Assembly: GCA_011959925.1 (NCBI GenBank)
Contig: BLMD01000195.1
Coordinates: 1-64,000, forward strand
DNA: 64,000 nucleotides
From: Lachnospiraceae bacterium
GTDB taxonomy: Bacteria > Bacillota > Clostridia > Lachnospirales > Lachnospiraceae
Direction: 5' to 3'
Shown here: piece by piece, positions 10,567 through 19,443 of the stretch
How positions within the stretch are numbered: the stretch's first letter is position 1
Layout: each line of letters begins with the position of its first letter
Notes under the pieces: generated by a model
What the model was told of the DNA's origin: nothing
What the model saw: only the letters and a program-made list of their open reading frames with translations
Databases searched by the model: none
Made by a program: the position numbers and the translations under genes

Positions 10567-11078
10567 GTGCGGTATATTGGATTACCGGACTGTCGGGTGC
10601 GGGTAAGACGACAATTGGGAAGCTTTTTTATGAAGAACTAAAAACGGAGCATCCGAATACGGTTTTTCTGGATGGGGATATGCTGCGGAAGGTATTTGGG
10701 GACGACCTGGGCTATACGAGGGAAGAACGGATCAAATGCGCGATGCGGTACTCCCGGCTGTGTGCCATGTTGCAGGAGCAGGGGATGCATGTGGTCTGCT
10801 GTACGATTTCTATGTTTGACTGTGTGAGGGAGTGGAATCGGGAGAACATCAATAATTACAGGGAAATTTATATCAAAGTATCTATGGATACACTTAGAAA
10901 TAGAGACCAAAAGGGGCTTTACAGCGGAATAACAGAAGAGAAGCAGAAAGAAGTTGCGGGGATTCATGTAGAAGTGGAAGAGCCGAAATTTCCAGATCTG
11001 GTACTACTGAATGACGGGGATAAAACGCCGGCGGAGCAGGCAGAAGAGATTATTATGCATTGGAAAAAGAATGGATGA
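10563..11078 (+). CDS. Cytidine diphosphoramidate kinase homologue (Cj1415-like, APS kinase fold)
   Basis: 171 residues. P-loop GLSGAGKTTIG, then LDGDMLRKVFGDDLGYT and RDQKGLYSG, all as in CysC. The usual sulfate-assimilation partners (ATP sulfurylase, PAPS reductase) are absent, and the segment after the P-loop region (CTISMFDCVREWNREN) departs from classic APS kinases. In C. jejuni the homologue phosphorylates the 3'-OH of cytidine diphosphoramidate, giving a PAPS-like donor. Fourth gene of the cassette and coupled to the cytidylyltransferase. A true APS kinase remains possible because sulfotransferase-like genes occur further on. Confidence 0.8.
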   Translation: MSAVYWITGLSGAGKTTIGKLFYEELKTEHPNTVFLDGDMLRKVFGDDLGYTREERIKCAMRYSRLCAMLQEQGMHVVCCTISMFDCVREWNRENINNYREIYIKVSMDTLRNRDQKGLYSGITEEKQKEVAGIHVEVEEPKFPDLVLLNDGDKTPAEQAEEIIMHWKKNG

Positions 11079-11099
11079 TGATTAGGAAGGGGGGAGAAA

Positions 11100-12080
11100 A
11101 TGTCTACAGATTTTCAGAATAGAGAACCGACAGAGTGGGTAAACAGTTGGATATCGCATGCAAATTGTAAAGGAGACAGAATCTTACTGATTGGAGATTC
11201 TGTGACAAGAGCTTTACGGGGCAAATTAGAATTTTTCTTGAAAAAATGGTATCACGTTGACTTATTTGCATCGTCATTTGCAATAACGGATCATTTGTTC
11301 TGGAGACATTTACAATGCTTTTTTAATGATGAATATCAATATAAGATTATCATCATTAATTATAATTTTCATCATGGTTATATCGGGGATTATGCAGGAA
11401 ATGAAAAAATCTTGCAGACGATGTACCAAAAACTGATCCATTTATGCCAATCGTTCTGTGACAGAGTAGTTGTAATGACAGGAACGTCTTGTATGAAAGT
11501 GGATGATTTTGAACAGTTAGACACAGGCGTTGAGACGGAACTCCTTGCAAGAAATATCATTGCAAAGCAAGCAGCAGAGGATACGGGGAGCCCTGTTTTT
11601 GACTTGCATCTTATTATGAAGCAGGGGAGGGGAGTTGATTTTAAATATATCGACAGAGTTCACTTTGAGAACAGTGCTTATTTTTATATAGCATATAAAA
11701 TGCTTGCAGAGCTTTCCATTATAAAAGAAGCTGAGAGGGAACGGGTGCGGGAGCTCATGGATCGCTTTTTAGGAATTGAGAAAATTACAGATTCGATTAT
11801 TTATTTAGAGGGAGAAGATGCATATTACATATATTATTGGCTGAAATATTTTTGCGAGGATATTCGGATTGTTGCGTGGGCAGTAACAGATGGAGGTGAC
11901 ATTAGAAAGGAAATATGTTCAATTCCAGTGTACGAGATAGATCGGGTGGATAATAAAAATAGTTTATTGATTATTGCAGCAAATGATCAATATGAACAGC
12001 AAATGAGGGATACTGCGGAAAAACTGGGTTTTAAGAAAATTAAATCTTACAGGTGCATGCGGTCAGACTTGTATTTATAG
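11100..12080 (+). CDS. SGNH-like protein with C-terminal Rossmann-like module
   Basis: 326 residues, ATG 11100 right after AGGGGGGAG. Residues about 25-215 look like an SGNH/GDSL-type fold: LLIGDSVTRALRG provides the block-I Ser and YIDRVHFEN gives a DxxH end; a middle NYNFHHG segment may be the Asn block. Residues about 226-326 are a short Rossmann-like module (AYYIYYWLKYFCEDIRIVAW, then SLLIIAANDQYEQQM) like those in many downstream genes. It could be an O-acyl esterase or transferase, or a glycan-binding relative. It sits inside the putative phosphoramidate block, but I know of no counterpart in the C. jejuni pathway. The sequence is noticeably more A/T-rich than genes to the left. Confidence 0.55.
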   Translation: MSTDFQNREPTEWVNSWISHANCKGDRILLIGDSVTRALRGKLEFFLKKWYHVDLFASSFAITDHLFWRHLQCFFNDEYQYKIIIINYNFHHGYIGDYAGNEKILQTMYQKLIHLCQSFCDRVVVMTGTSCMKVDDFEQLDTGVETELLARNIIAKQAAEDTGSPVFDLHLIMKQGRGVDFKYIDRVHFENSAYFYIAYKMLAELSIIKEAERERVRELMDRFLGIEKITDSIIYLEGEDAYYIYYWLKYFCEDIRIVAWAVTDGGDIRKEICSIPVYEIDRVDNKNSLLIIAANDQYEQQMRDTAEKLGFKKIKSYRCMRSDLYL

Positions 12081-12098
12081 TAGGGAGGATCATCATAT

Positions 12099-12881
12099 AT
12101 GAAACACGGAGATTTTACAGAGCTGGCAAAATTTTATGTAGATCGGCCAAGGTATTCAGAAAGTGTATTAAATTGCATTCAGGCACACATTATACTGCAG
12201 CAGGAAAAAGAGGATTTGATTGTGGCGGATGTAGGCGCTGGAACAGGAAAGCTGACAGAAAATCTGATGCATTTGAAAAGACCTATGCGGGGCTATGCAA
12301 TAGAGCCAAACGACGCTATGCGGGAGGAAGGATGTAGAATTTTTTCTCCTGTTGATAAAATTGTATGGCAGAAAGGATCTGCGGAACAGACCGGACTTGC
12401 GGAGTCGAGCGTGGACTGGGTTCTTATGGGGTCGTCTTTTCATTGGACGGTTCCGGATGTGGCAATGAAAGAATTTCATCGAATTTTAAAGCCAGGAGGA
12501 TTTTTTACGGCAATTTGGAATCCCAGAAATATTGAAAGCAGTAAACTGCATATGGATATTGAAACTATTGTGTATGATGAAATCGGCACAACGAAACGGG
12601 TTTCTTCCGGTAATAAACTGACTTCGGAAGAAATGAAAGAGAAGTTGGAAGGCTCCGGATGGTTTGAGGATATGCTCTTTATGGAAGGATTCCATGAAGA
12701 AAGAATGACAATAGAACGTTACATGAATGTCTGGAAATCGGTCAACGATATTCAGGTACAGGCAGGTGAAGAAGGATTTCAAAGGATTTTGAATCGTATA
12801 CAGAAACGTCTGGCGGGCATGGAGGAAATTATGGTTCCATACAGGTCGAGGGCTTGGACCGTTCGGTCGAAGAAGAAATAA
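12099..12881 (+). CDS. Class I SAM-dependent methyltransferase
   Basis: 260 residues. Motif I VADVGAGTGKLTENL, acidic GYAIEPND, then WVLMGSSFHW and KPGGFFTAIWNP, all typical of the Methyltransf_11 group. It follows the phosphoramidate genes, and in C. jejuni phosphoramidate is O-methylated by enzymes encoded beside the same four genes, so this is the best local candidate for that step. That role is inference; another small-molecule or sugar substrate cannot be excluded. The next gene starts 36 nt after its stop if the ATG at 12917 is used. Confidence 0.75.
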   Translation: MKHGDFTELAKFYVDRPRYSESVLNCIQAHIILQQEKEDLIVADVGAGTGKLTENLMHLKRPMRGYAIEPNDAMREEGCRIFSPVDKIVWQKGSAEQTGLAESSVDWVLMGSSFHWTVPDVAMKEFHRILKPGGFFTAIWNPRNIESSKLHMDIETIVYDEIGTTKRVSSGNKLTSEEMKEKLEGSGWFEDMLFMEGFHEERMTIERYMNVWKSVNDIQVQAGEEGFQRILNRIQKRLAGMEEIMVPYRSRAWTVRSKKK

Positions 12882-12916
12882 AAGATAGGTTATGTAATGG
12901 AAACGTGGAGGGAAGC

Positions 12917-15415
12917 ATGTTAAGATTTTGTGATAGAGAAATAAGCTGTGTAGAATATGAGTCTTTAAATAAAGATGAATTAAGGACGCATTTTCTTATG
13001 GGGCATTTGAATGATATTGTCTGCGTGTACGATGACTGCAGTACATGGGAAGGGTTTCGGGGAAAAATTACATTTCATTCGTTGATACAAAGCAGAGATG
13101 TTTATGATGCCATTCAGCGGGAGTATGTAATTTTAGATGAGAATATTTGGACGAATGCAAGGACTTATTTTAAATATTGTGAAGATTTTAACGAGGAGAC
13201 TTCCATGCTTCCTGTGTTAGATCGTGCTTGCCGGCTGCTCTGTTTTGCATACCAGGATAAAACTGCAGACCGGCAGCTTAGAATGTTAAGGGAATTAGAC
13301 GAGATTTCGGATGCGTTGGATTTTAAAGAGTTATTTCCTGAATATGATTGTGTGGCAATTTATGACTGCAATGAATTGGCGTATGAATTGGCGGAATATT
13401 TAAGAAAACGTAATATACCGGTGATTTTAAACGGAAGTATGTGGGACTATTTTAAAAATGTGCGGGAGAGGGGAAATCAAGAAGAGTATGCCGCATTAGA
13501 ATATCGGATAATTAGAATTTATGCAGAAGGAACGTTCCAAACCAAGAAAGAGCTTTTGCCAGATGTGCTTCGGAGTGTAGCGCCGGAGTTTGAATGCATC
13601 GATCAGATGTATGAAGCCGGTATTTTGAGAGGGAACATAAAAGATGCGGCAGGCGATATAGAATGGCTTTTAGAACGATTGCGCCAGGAACAGGAAATAG
13701 TGATTTTGGGCTTTGGGACAGAATCCCAAAATGCATATGATTATTTACTGGGCAAAGGGATCGAAGCCCGCTGTTTTGCCTCTTCCGGACAATCGGGCGG
13801 AATGCGTCTTGGAAAACCTATCCTGTCTGAATGGAAAGTAAAAGAAATATTTACAAACCCTGTGTTTGTGGACTGTGAAACAGAATATTGTGCATGGGGA
13901 TTTGGAGAAACTGACAGGTATGACTGCGAGGGCTATCATAGAAACAAATCTTTTTTTTGTTTGAAAGATTATGTAAAAATACCGTTTGGGTATTTGCCGA
14001 ACGCATTAAAAGGAAACCATGTCGTTTTGGTTGGAAATTATAATCTATGCTGTAATCTAAACCGTATTTTACAAAATGTGAATGGATGCAGTCTTGCATA
14101 TTGCGATGTGTTAAGTCAAAACAGTGACAAAACAGGAGGAATAAAGCAAATAAATTTGAACGAAATTGTTCCGGACGATATCGTTTTGCTGGTGAAGAGT
14201 TTTTATTTCGGACCCGGGATCAAAAGGGAAGAGGTTTCCTGTCTGGAAGTATTGCAGAAATGGGGAATATGTAACGTAACAGAATATTTTTCTGACAGCA
14301 GGGTGCTTGTGGGTATACAGAGGGAAGATGATAAGAAATATACATTGCCCTGTTTCACGCCGGCAGGGATTTTGTTTGAGGCAAGCGGACACATGTGCGG
14401 GAATTCTTTGGCTGTAAGTTTGTGGGATAATCATCCAAATGTAATTTCTATGGCGTATTCGTTTTTGAAAAATAATTTATGTCTTATCTGTATGCAGTTG
14501 GCAGAAGAGAAGCCTAAGCAGATGCTTCAGACATTTTGGGGATTTTATGACCGGGTTGAAGACCCTGCATTTCAATGGGCGGAATCGAATAAAAGACGAT
14601 TCACAGACAAATTCAGAGAACTGGCGGCGTACAAAGAGGCTTTTACATCACAGGAGTTGTTTGTGATCCTGCATGTTGCATATGCGTATGCATATGGACA
14701 TGATGTGAAAGATATTCAAAATACGTTCATTTATTGGGAACCGCATGATGCTCCAAAGAGTTTTTTTGTAATTTATGAAGCGTGGCTTTCTGACAGATTT
14801 GTAAAAGGCTATTCCATCAATATTACAAGAAATTCATATGCGAGGGTTGGGTCATTTTTTAAACACAGTGAATCCATAGAAAGGTTTGTATATCCGGGAC
14901 TGACGTTTTTTTGGGAGGCAATGGAAGGTCCGGACTTTAGCCAGAAAGAACCGGTAAATTGGAAAAGGGTTGAGATAAAATTTGAAACGCTGAAAACTTC
15001 CCCGCAGGAAACGCTTAAGAGCTGCTGCAGAGAATGCAATATTCCATGGTCAGATACATTACTGGAAACGACAAGACATGGAAAGCCGGTTTCCTATCAT
15101 ATGAAAGAAGACACTGTTAGTGGGTTTGACTTGAAGCCCGTGTATAATCTTTATGAGGAATATTTTTCTGATTTTGACAGGTTTCGGATTAATATGGTGT
15201 TTGCAGATTTACAGAAAAAAGGTAATTACCCCTATGTGAGCTGCAGATTTTTTTCCAGGCGTCAGATCTTTGAAATGTTCTTAAAAGAATGGCGGTTTGA
15301 AAGCAGGCTGAATTTTAAATTTGGAGACAGCAGTAAGACTGCATTTCGGAAAAACCTGTTTATAAAAGTGAATGAATATTTGCAGAGGATACGCAGAAAG
15401 GAGATGTTAGAGTGA
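12917..15415 (+). CDS. Large sulfotransferase-like protein with tandem Rossmann-like modules; candidate phosphoramidate transferase
   Basis: 832 residues from ATG 12917, which has GGAGGG at 12907-12912; a TTG at 12854 inside the methyltransferase gene is rejected. Residues 1-110 look CBS-like (GKITFHSLIQ, MLPVLDRACRLL), which is a weak call. Then come three Rossmann-like segments (YDCVAIYDCNELAYELAEYL; EIVILGFGTESQNAYDYLL; HVVLVGNYNLCCNLNRIL). The last 350 residues resemble sulfotransferases: EASGHMCGNSLAVSLWDNHP as donor 5'-phosphate loop, NITRNSYARVGSF as 3'-phosphate site, and KFETLKTSPQETLKS. The cassette's end product resembles PAPS by carrying a 3'-phosphate, so this enzyme may transfer phosphoramidate rather than sulfate. 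That is inference. Confidence 0.6.
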   Translation: MLRFCDREISCVEYESLNKDELRTHFLMGHLNDIVCVYDDCSTWEGFRGKITFHSLIQSRDVYDAIQREYVILDENIWTNARTYFKYCEDFNEETSMLPVLDRACRLLCFAYQDKTADRQLRMLRELDEISDALDFKELFPEYDCVAIYDCNELAYELAEYLRKRNIPVILNGSMWDYFKNVRERGNQEEYAALEYRIIRIYAEGTFQTKKELLPDVLRSVAPEFECIDQMYEAGILRGNIKDAAGDIEWLLERLRQEQEIVILGFGTESQNAYDYLLGKGIEARCFASSGQSGGMRLGKPILSEWKVKEIFTNPVFVDCETEYCAWGFGETDRYDCEGYHRNKSFFCLKDYVKIPFGYLPNALKGNHVVLVGNYNLCCNLNRILQNVNGCSLAYCDVLSQNSDKTGGIKQINLNEIVPDDIVLLVKSFYFGPGIKREEVSCLEVLQKWGICNVTEYFSDSRVLVGIQREDDKKYTLPCFTPAGILFEASGHMCGNSLAVSLWDNHPNVISMAYSFLKNNLCLICMQLAEEKPKQMLQTFWGFYDRVEDPAFQWAESNKRRFTDKFRELAAYKEAFTSQELFVILHVAYAYAYGHDVKDIQNTFIYWEPHDAPKSFFVIYEAWLSDRFVKGYSINITRNSYARVGSFFKHSESIERFVYPGLTFFWEAMEGPDFSQKEPVNWKRVEIKFETLKTSPQETLKSCCRECNIPWSDTLLETTRHGKPVSYHMKEDTVSGFDLKPVYNLYEEYFSDFDRFRINMVFADLQKKGNYPYVSCRFFSRRQIFEMFLKEWRFESRLNFKFGDSSKTAFRKNLFIKVNEYLQRIRRKEMLE

Positions 15416-15472
15416 TAAGATTTGGCAATAAAGAAGCATTGCCGTGTGGTTATGGAATACACACAGCATGAA
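15413..15472 (+). other. Possible gene remnant: short frame after the sulfotransferase-like gene
   Basis: GTG 15413 overlaps the stop of the preceding gene and reads IRFGNKEALPCGYGIHTA before TGA. The opening resembles the start of small acyltransferase-like proteins, but it is only 19 codons long. The 273-nt gap 15416-15688 is otherwise A/T-rich and holds a terminator. This may be the stub of a decayed gene or chance. Confidence 0.2.
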
Positions 15473-15594
15473 TATTCTGGAAGGGGAGAAACGAGCGGTA
15501 AATGATTTTCAGATATATGCCGATATATAATTTAATATAAGAAATCATGGATGATTTATTAGATACAGGGAAGTAGAAATGATCAAGTCTAAAG

Positions 15595-15632
15595 AAAGAT
15601 TCATGAAGGGAAAGTATTTATGAATCTTTTTT
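15595..15632 (+). terminator. Rho-independent terminator
   Basis: Inverted repeat AAAGATTCAT (15595-15604) and ATGAATCTTT (15620-15629) with a 15-nt loop, running into a T6 tract at 15627-15632. It closes the block that begins with the phosphoramidate genes. The stem is A/T-rich, so efficiency may be moderate. Confidence 0.65.
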
Positions 15633-15688
15633 GTTTGGAACTTTAACAGAACAATGTTTTAACAAGAAATAGAGGGATTTGAGAGACC

Positions 15689-16622
15689 GTGAGGAAAATT
15701 GTTATTTGGGGAACAGGAAAAAATTATGAAAAGCTGATTAACAATGTCCAGTTTGAAATTTTTAAAGGAAATATAAGCGTAGAGGCGCTGGTTGCACGAG
15801 CGGGAGATATCACAGGGCAGACATTGGATGGATTTAAAATTATTACAAAAGAAAATGTGACGGATATAAAATTTGATTATTTAGTGATCGCCAGCCCCCT
15901 GTATTATAAGGAGATTTGGAATGAAGCAGTTGCTTTAGGCATCGAGAAAGAAAAAATATTAAATGGTGAAATTTTTCACATTCCGTTATTTGATTTTGCC
16001 AGATATGTGAAATTGATTGAAAATCCTGTCACCATTTTATCCGATAATTGTTGGGGCGGCATAGTGTATAATCGGCTGCATATGAAGTTTTATTCTCCTT
16101 TGATCAATATATATTGGGATACGGAAAACTATGTGAGGTTTATACAGAATCCGGAATATTACCTAGGACGGCCTTTGGTTATGGAACGGGAGGGCAGTCT
16201 GCGGAATAATATTTACCCCATAGGCAGCCTGGGGGGGGGGTAAAAATAGAAAAGTAAAACTTAACTTTATCCATTCTCCTAGCTTTGACAGTGCAAAAAG
16301 TCTTTGGGACAGGAGAAGAAAGAGGATTAATGATAAGAATTTATTTGTGAAATTTGGATTTGATGCAGCAGAAGAAAAAAAAGAAGATTATTTGAAAATA
16401 TTTGAATCTGTTCCATATAAAAAGATCTGTTTCTATTCAGGAGAAACGTCATCAAAATCAGTCGTCTATTTAAAGAGATTTGAAAAGTTTTTTCAACAGA
16501 AAGATTATATACCTACCATTAGCTATAATGAGTTTTTACTGTATAGTAAAGATGCGTTTCAGGCAATAGATCTATTAAAACTGTTAAATGGTGAGGACGA
16601 TTTTTATCGGGAACAATCATAG
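15689..16622 (+). CDS. Phase-variable DUF1919 protein with N-terminal Rossmann-like module (OFF at G10)
   Basis: GTG start at 15689 after AGAGGGA. Residues 1-105 are a Rossmann-like module (IVIWGTGKNYEKLI; YLVIASPLYYKEIW). Then comes a DUF1919 domain (ILSDNCWGGIVYNRL; IYWDTENYV; IYPIGSL), split by a run of ten G at 16231-16240. As written the frame stops at TAA 16241. Removing one G gives GSLGGGKNRKVKLNFIHSP and an open frame to TAG 16620, for a 310-residue protein including the expected W-R-R-R-IN segment. Adding one G stops after a few codons. G9 is therefore ON. DUF1919 proteins occur in exopolysaccharide clusters; the reaction is unknown to me. Confidence 0.75.
16231..16240 (+). repeat. 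Homopolymer tract G10 (putative slipped-strand switch)
   Basis: Ten consecutive G inside the DUF1919 coding frame, in otherwise A/T-rich sequence. Frame analysis shows that losing one G restores the full-length protein. Such tracts are classic contingency loci in Campylobacter and Neisseria; I infer the same mechanism here. Confidence 0.75.
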
Positions 16623-16637
16623 GGGAGGAAATGGTAA

Positions 16638-17576
16638 ATGAAGCGCCAAAGGGTTTTGGTTACAGGTGGAGCCGGATTTATTGGTTCGCATTTATGTGAA
16701 AAATTATTGGATATGGGAAATGATGTTGTTTGTATGGATAACCTGTTTACTGGACAAAAGGATAATATAAGGCATCTGATGGAAAATCCCTATTTTGAGT
16801 TTATACGTCAGGATGTTTTGGAGGATGTATATGTAGAATGCGATCAGATTTATAACCTTGCATGTCCGGCAAGTCCTGTGTATTATCAATATGATCCAAT
16901 CAAGACCGGCAAAACGAGTGTGATCGGTGCGCTACATACATTGGGCCTGGCAAAGCGCTGCCATGCAAGGATCCTGCAGGCAAGTACGAGTGAAGTATAC
17001 GGCGATCCTGAGATACATCCGCAGCCGGAAACGTATCGCGGATGTGTGAACCCCAACGGTATCCGTTCTTGTTATGACGAGGGCAAACGAATGGCAGAGA
17101 CATTATTTTTTGATTATCACAGGCAGCACGGCGTCGATATCAAAGTGATTCGTATTTTTAATACATATGGACCCAGAATGCGTTGTGACGACGGGCGTGT
17201 GGTATCGAATTTTATTGTTCAGGCGCTGAAAAATGAAGATATAACAATTTATGGGGACGGAAAACAGACGAGAAGTTTTTGTTATGTTGATGATCTGATC
17301 GAAGGGATCATTGCTATGATGAGCAGCAGAGAAGGATTTACAGGTCCTGTAAACCTAGGCAACCCGGAAGAATTTACAATGCTTGAACTGGCGGATTGTA
17401 TTATCCGTTTGACAGGTTCGAAATCGAATATCAGGTATCTGCCGCTTCCGCAAGACGATCCCATACAGAGAAAACCCGATATCCGACTGGCGCAGAAAGA
17501 ACTGGGGTGGAAACCAACGGTGAAGCTGGAAGCCGGATTGAAAAAAACGATGGATTATTTCAAAGAGATTGTATAG
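16638..17576 (+). CDS. uxs: UDP-glucuronate decarboxylase (UDP-xylose synthase)
   Basis: 312 residues, ATG 16638 after GGGGAGG. Extended SDR with [46 protein letters not shown] and the catalytic [15 protein letters not shown]. The ACPASP and YDEGKR segments are specific for UXS over generic epimerases. It converts UDP-glucuronate to UDP-xylose with bound NAD. No UDP-glucose dehydrogenase is in the window, so its substrate must come from elsewhere. It follows the phase-variable gene by 15 nt. Confidence 0.9.
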   Translation: MKRQRVLVTGGAGFIGSHLCEKLLDMGNDVVCMDNLFTGQKDNIRHLMENPYFEFIRQDVLEDVYVECDQIYNLACPASPVYYQYDPIKTGKTSVIGALHTLGLAKRCHARILQASTSEVYGDPEIHPQPETYRGCVNPNGIRSCYDEGKRMAETLFFDYHRQHGVDIKVIRIFNTYGPRMRCDDGRVVSNFIVQALKNEDITIYGDGKQTRSFCYVDDLIEGIIAMMSSREGFTGPVNLGNPEEFTMLELADCIIRLTGSKSNIRYLPLPQDDPIQRKPDIRLAQKELGWKPTVKLEAGLKKTMDYFKEIV

Positions 17577-17595
17577 AGTTGAGAGGGAGATTAGC

Positions 17596-19443
17596 ATGTT
17601 AATTCTTGGCATATCCGCACTGTATCACGATGCGGCTGCAGCATTGATAAACGATGGAGAGATTATTGCAGCGGCTCAGGAAGAACGCTTTACCAGAATA
17701 AAGCATGATTCGTCTATTCCGGAACATGCGATGAAATATTGTTTAGAAGAAGCAGGGGCAGAACCTGAGGATTTGGATGCTGTGGTATATTACGATCATC
17801 CGTTTCTGACAATGGGCAGATTTTTACAAAATCTGCGTTATGCCGGAAGAGATGCCAAAGATTTACTGGAATTTTCCCTGGATTCGCTTCTAGAACGAAA
17901 AATGTGGATTCACCGTCTTTTAACAGATAAACTTGGACAGCTTGGCAGGAAAGACACCTTATATGTGGCAGAACATCATGTATCCCATGCCGCAGTCGCA
18001 TTCTTTCCTTCTCCTTATCAAAAAGCTGTCATTATAACCGTGGATGGGGTAGGAGAATACGCCACGACAACCATCGGTTATGGAGAAGGAAATCGTATAA
18101 AAATGCTTCGGGAAATCGATTATCCGCATTCTCTTGGGCTGCTGTACAGTGCATTTACTTATTTCTGCGGGTTTAAAGTCAATTCGGGAGATTATAAACT
18201 AATGGGGCTGGCTCCGTATGGGGATCCTGTCTATGTATCGTTAATTAAGGAAAAGCTGATTGATATCAAATCCGACGGTTCCTATCGCCTGAATCTGGAA
18301 TATTTTGACTTTCCGTATGGCAGGGCCATGACGAACGATAAGTTTGCAAAACTTTTTGGCGGAAGCCGAAGAGAGCCTGAGTCTGTGATTACAAAGAGAG
18401 AAATGGATATGGCAGCTTCCGTGCAAAAGGTTATAGAAGAAGTATTGGTGAAAATGGCTGTTTATGCTAAGAAACTCATAGGGGGAGATGTGGATAGTTT
18501 GACGCTTGCCGGAGGTGTGGCGTTAAACTGTGTTGCAAATGGAATCTTATTCCGAAAAAAAATATTTAAAAATATCTGGGTGCAGCCGGCGGCGGGAGAT
18601 GCCGGGGGAGCGCTTGGAGCGGCATTGTTTTATTACTATCAGCATTGCAGTCAGGAAAGACGCGCGGACGGCATCCATGACAGGCAAAAAGCCTCTTCTC
18701 TTGGTCCGTCATTTTCGGATGCATATATTTCGAGGTACTTGAAACAAAACGAGTATCCGTCACACTTTTTTGACGGCGATGAAAGAGCGCAAAAAATTGC
18801 AGAGCTTTTAAACGGCCAAAACATAATCGGATTGTTTGAGGGACGTATGGAGTATGGACCCAGAGCATTGGGAAATCGAAGTATTATAGCGGATCCCCGT
18901 TCGGCGCAGATGCAGTCAAAGTTAAATTTGAAAATCAAATACAGGGAATCGTTCCGGCCGTTTGCCCCTTCTGTTCTGGAAGAATGCGCCGATGAATTTT
19001 TTGAAACAGAAGGATGTAAAAATCCCTATATGCTGTTTTGTGCGGATGTACGAAAAGAAAGGCGGATAGATTTTCAGCTGGACTATGAACTGCAGGCGTC
19101 AAAAGACAATTTGCTTCCCGTTGTGAACAGAGCGCGGTCTGATATTCCGGCAATCACACATGTAGATTATTCTGCCCGCCTTCAGGTTGTCAATGAAGAA
19201 CATAATCCGCTGTATTACAGTATTATAAAAGCATTTCGGAAATTGACGGGCTGCGGCGTTATTATCAATACGTCGTTTAACGTAAGGGGAGAGCCGATTG
19301 TTTGTACGCCGGAGGATGCCTATCTTTGCTTTATGCGGACGGAGATGGACGTGCTTGTGTTGGGAAATTATATACTATATAAGGACGAGCAGCCGGCGCT
19401 GAAAGATGACGGAGATTGGAGAAATCAGTATGAGCTTGATTAA
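17596..19443 (+). CDS. NodU/CmcH-family O-carbamoyltransferase
   Basis: 615 residues from ATG 17596 (GAGAGGGAGA upstream; TTG 17569 rejected). The N-terminal Kae1-like ATPase fold opens LGISALYHDAAAALI, with EERFTRIKHD and AEHHVSHAAVAFFPSP as the metal/His region. The middle has LAGGVALNCVANG and the C-terminal domain RMEYGPRALGNRSI and INTSFNVRGEPIVCTPED. The family transfers carbamoyl from carbamoyl phosphate, through carbamoyl-AMP, to a sugar hydroxyl. Here it is presumably a decorator of the glycan. Its end overlaps the next small gene by 14 nt. Confidence 0.9.
   Translation: MLILGISALYHDAAAALINDGEIIAAAQEERFTRIKHDSSIPEHAMKYCLEEAGAEPEDLDAVVYYDHPFLTMGRFLQNLRYAGRDAKDLLEFSLDSLLERKMWIHRLLTDKLGQLGRKDTLYVAEHHVSHAAVAFFPSPYQKAVIITVDGVGEYATTTIGYGEGNRIKMLREIDYPHSLGLLYSAFTYFCGFKVNSGDYKLMGLAPYGDPVYVSLIKEKLIDIKSDGSYRLNLEYFDFPYGRAMTNDKFAKLFGGSRREPESVITKREMDMAASVQKVIEEVLVKMAVYAKKLIGGDVDSLTLAGGVALNCVANGILFRKKIFKNIWVQPAAGDAGGALGAALFYYYQHCSQERRADGIHDRQKASSLGPSFSDAYISRYLKQNEYPSHFFDGDERAQKIAELLNGQNIIGLFEGRMEYGPRALGNRSIIADPRSAQMQSKLNLKIKYRESFRPFAPSVLEECADEFFETEGCKNPYMLFCADVRKERRIDFQLDYELQASKDNLLPVVNRARSDIPAITHVDYSARLQVVNEEHNPLYYSIIKAFRKLTGCGVIINTSFNVRGEPIVCTPEDAYLCFMRTEMDVLVLGNYILYKDEQPALKDDGDWRNQYELD

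Noticed and set aside
10563..11078. APS kinase for sulfate assimilation
   Set aside because: No ATP sulfurylase or PAPS reductase nearby, and it is coupled to the cytidylyltransferase. Kept as an alternative because sulfotransferase-like genes exist.
15689..16622. Two independent small genes flanking the G10 tract
   Set aside because: Removing one G produces one continuous DUF1919 domain, and the downstream part has no good start or ribosome site of its own.
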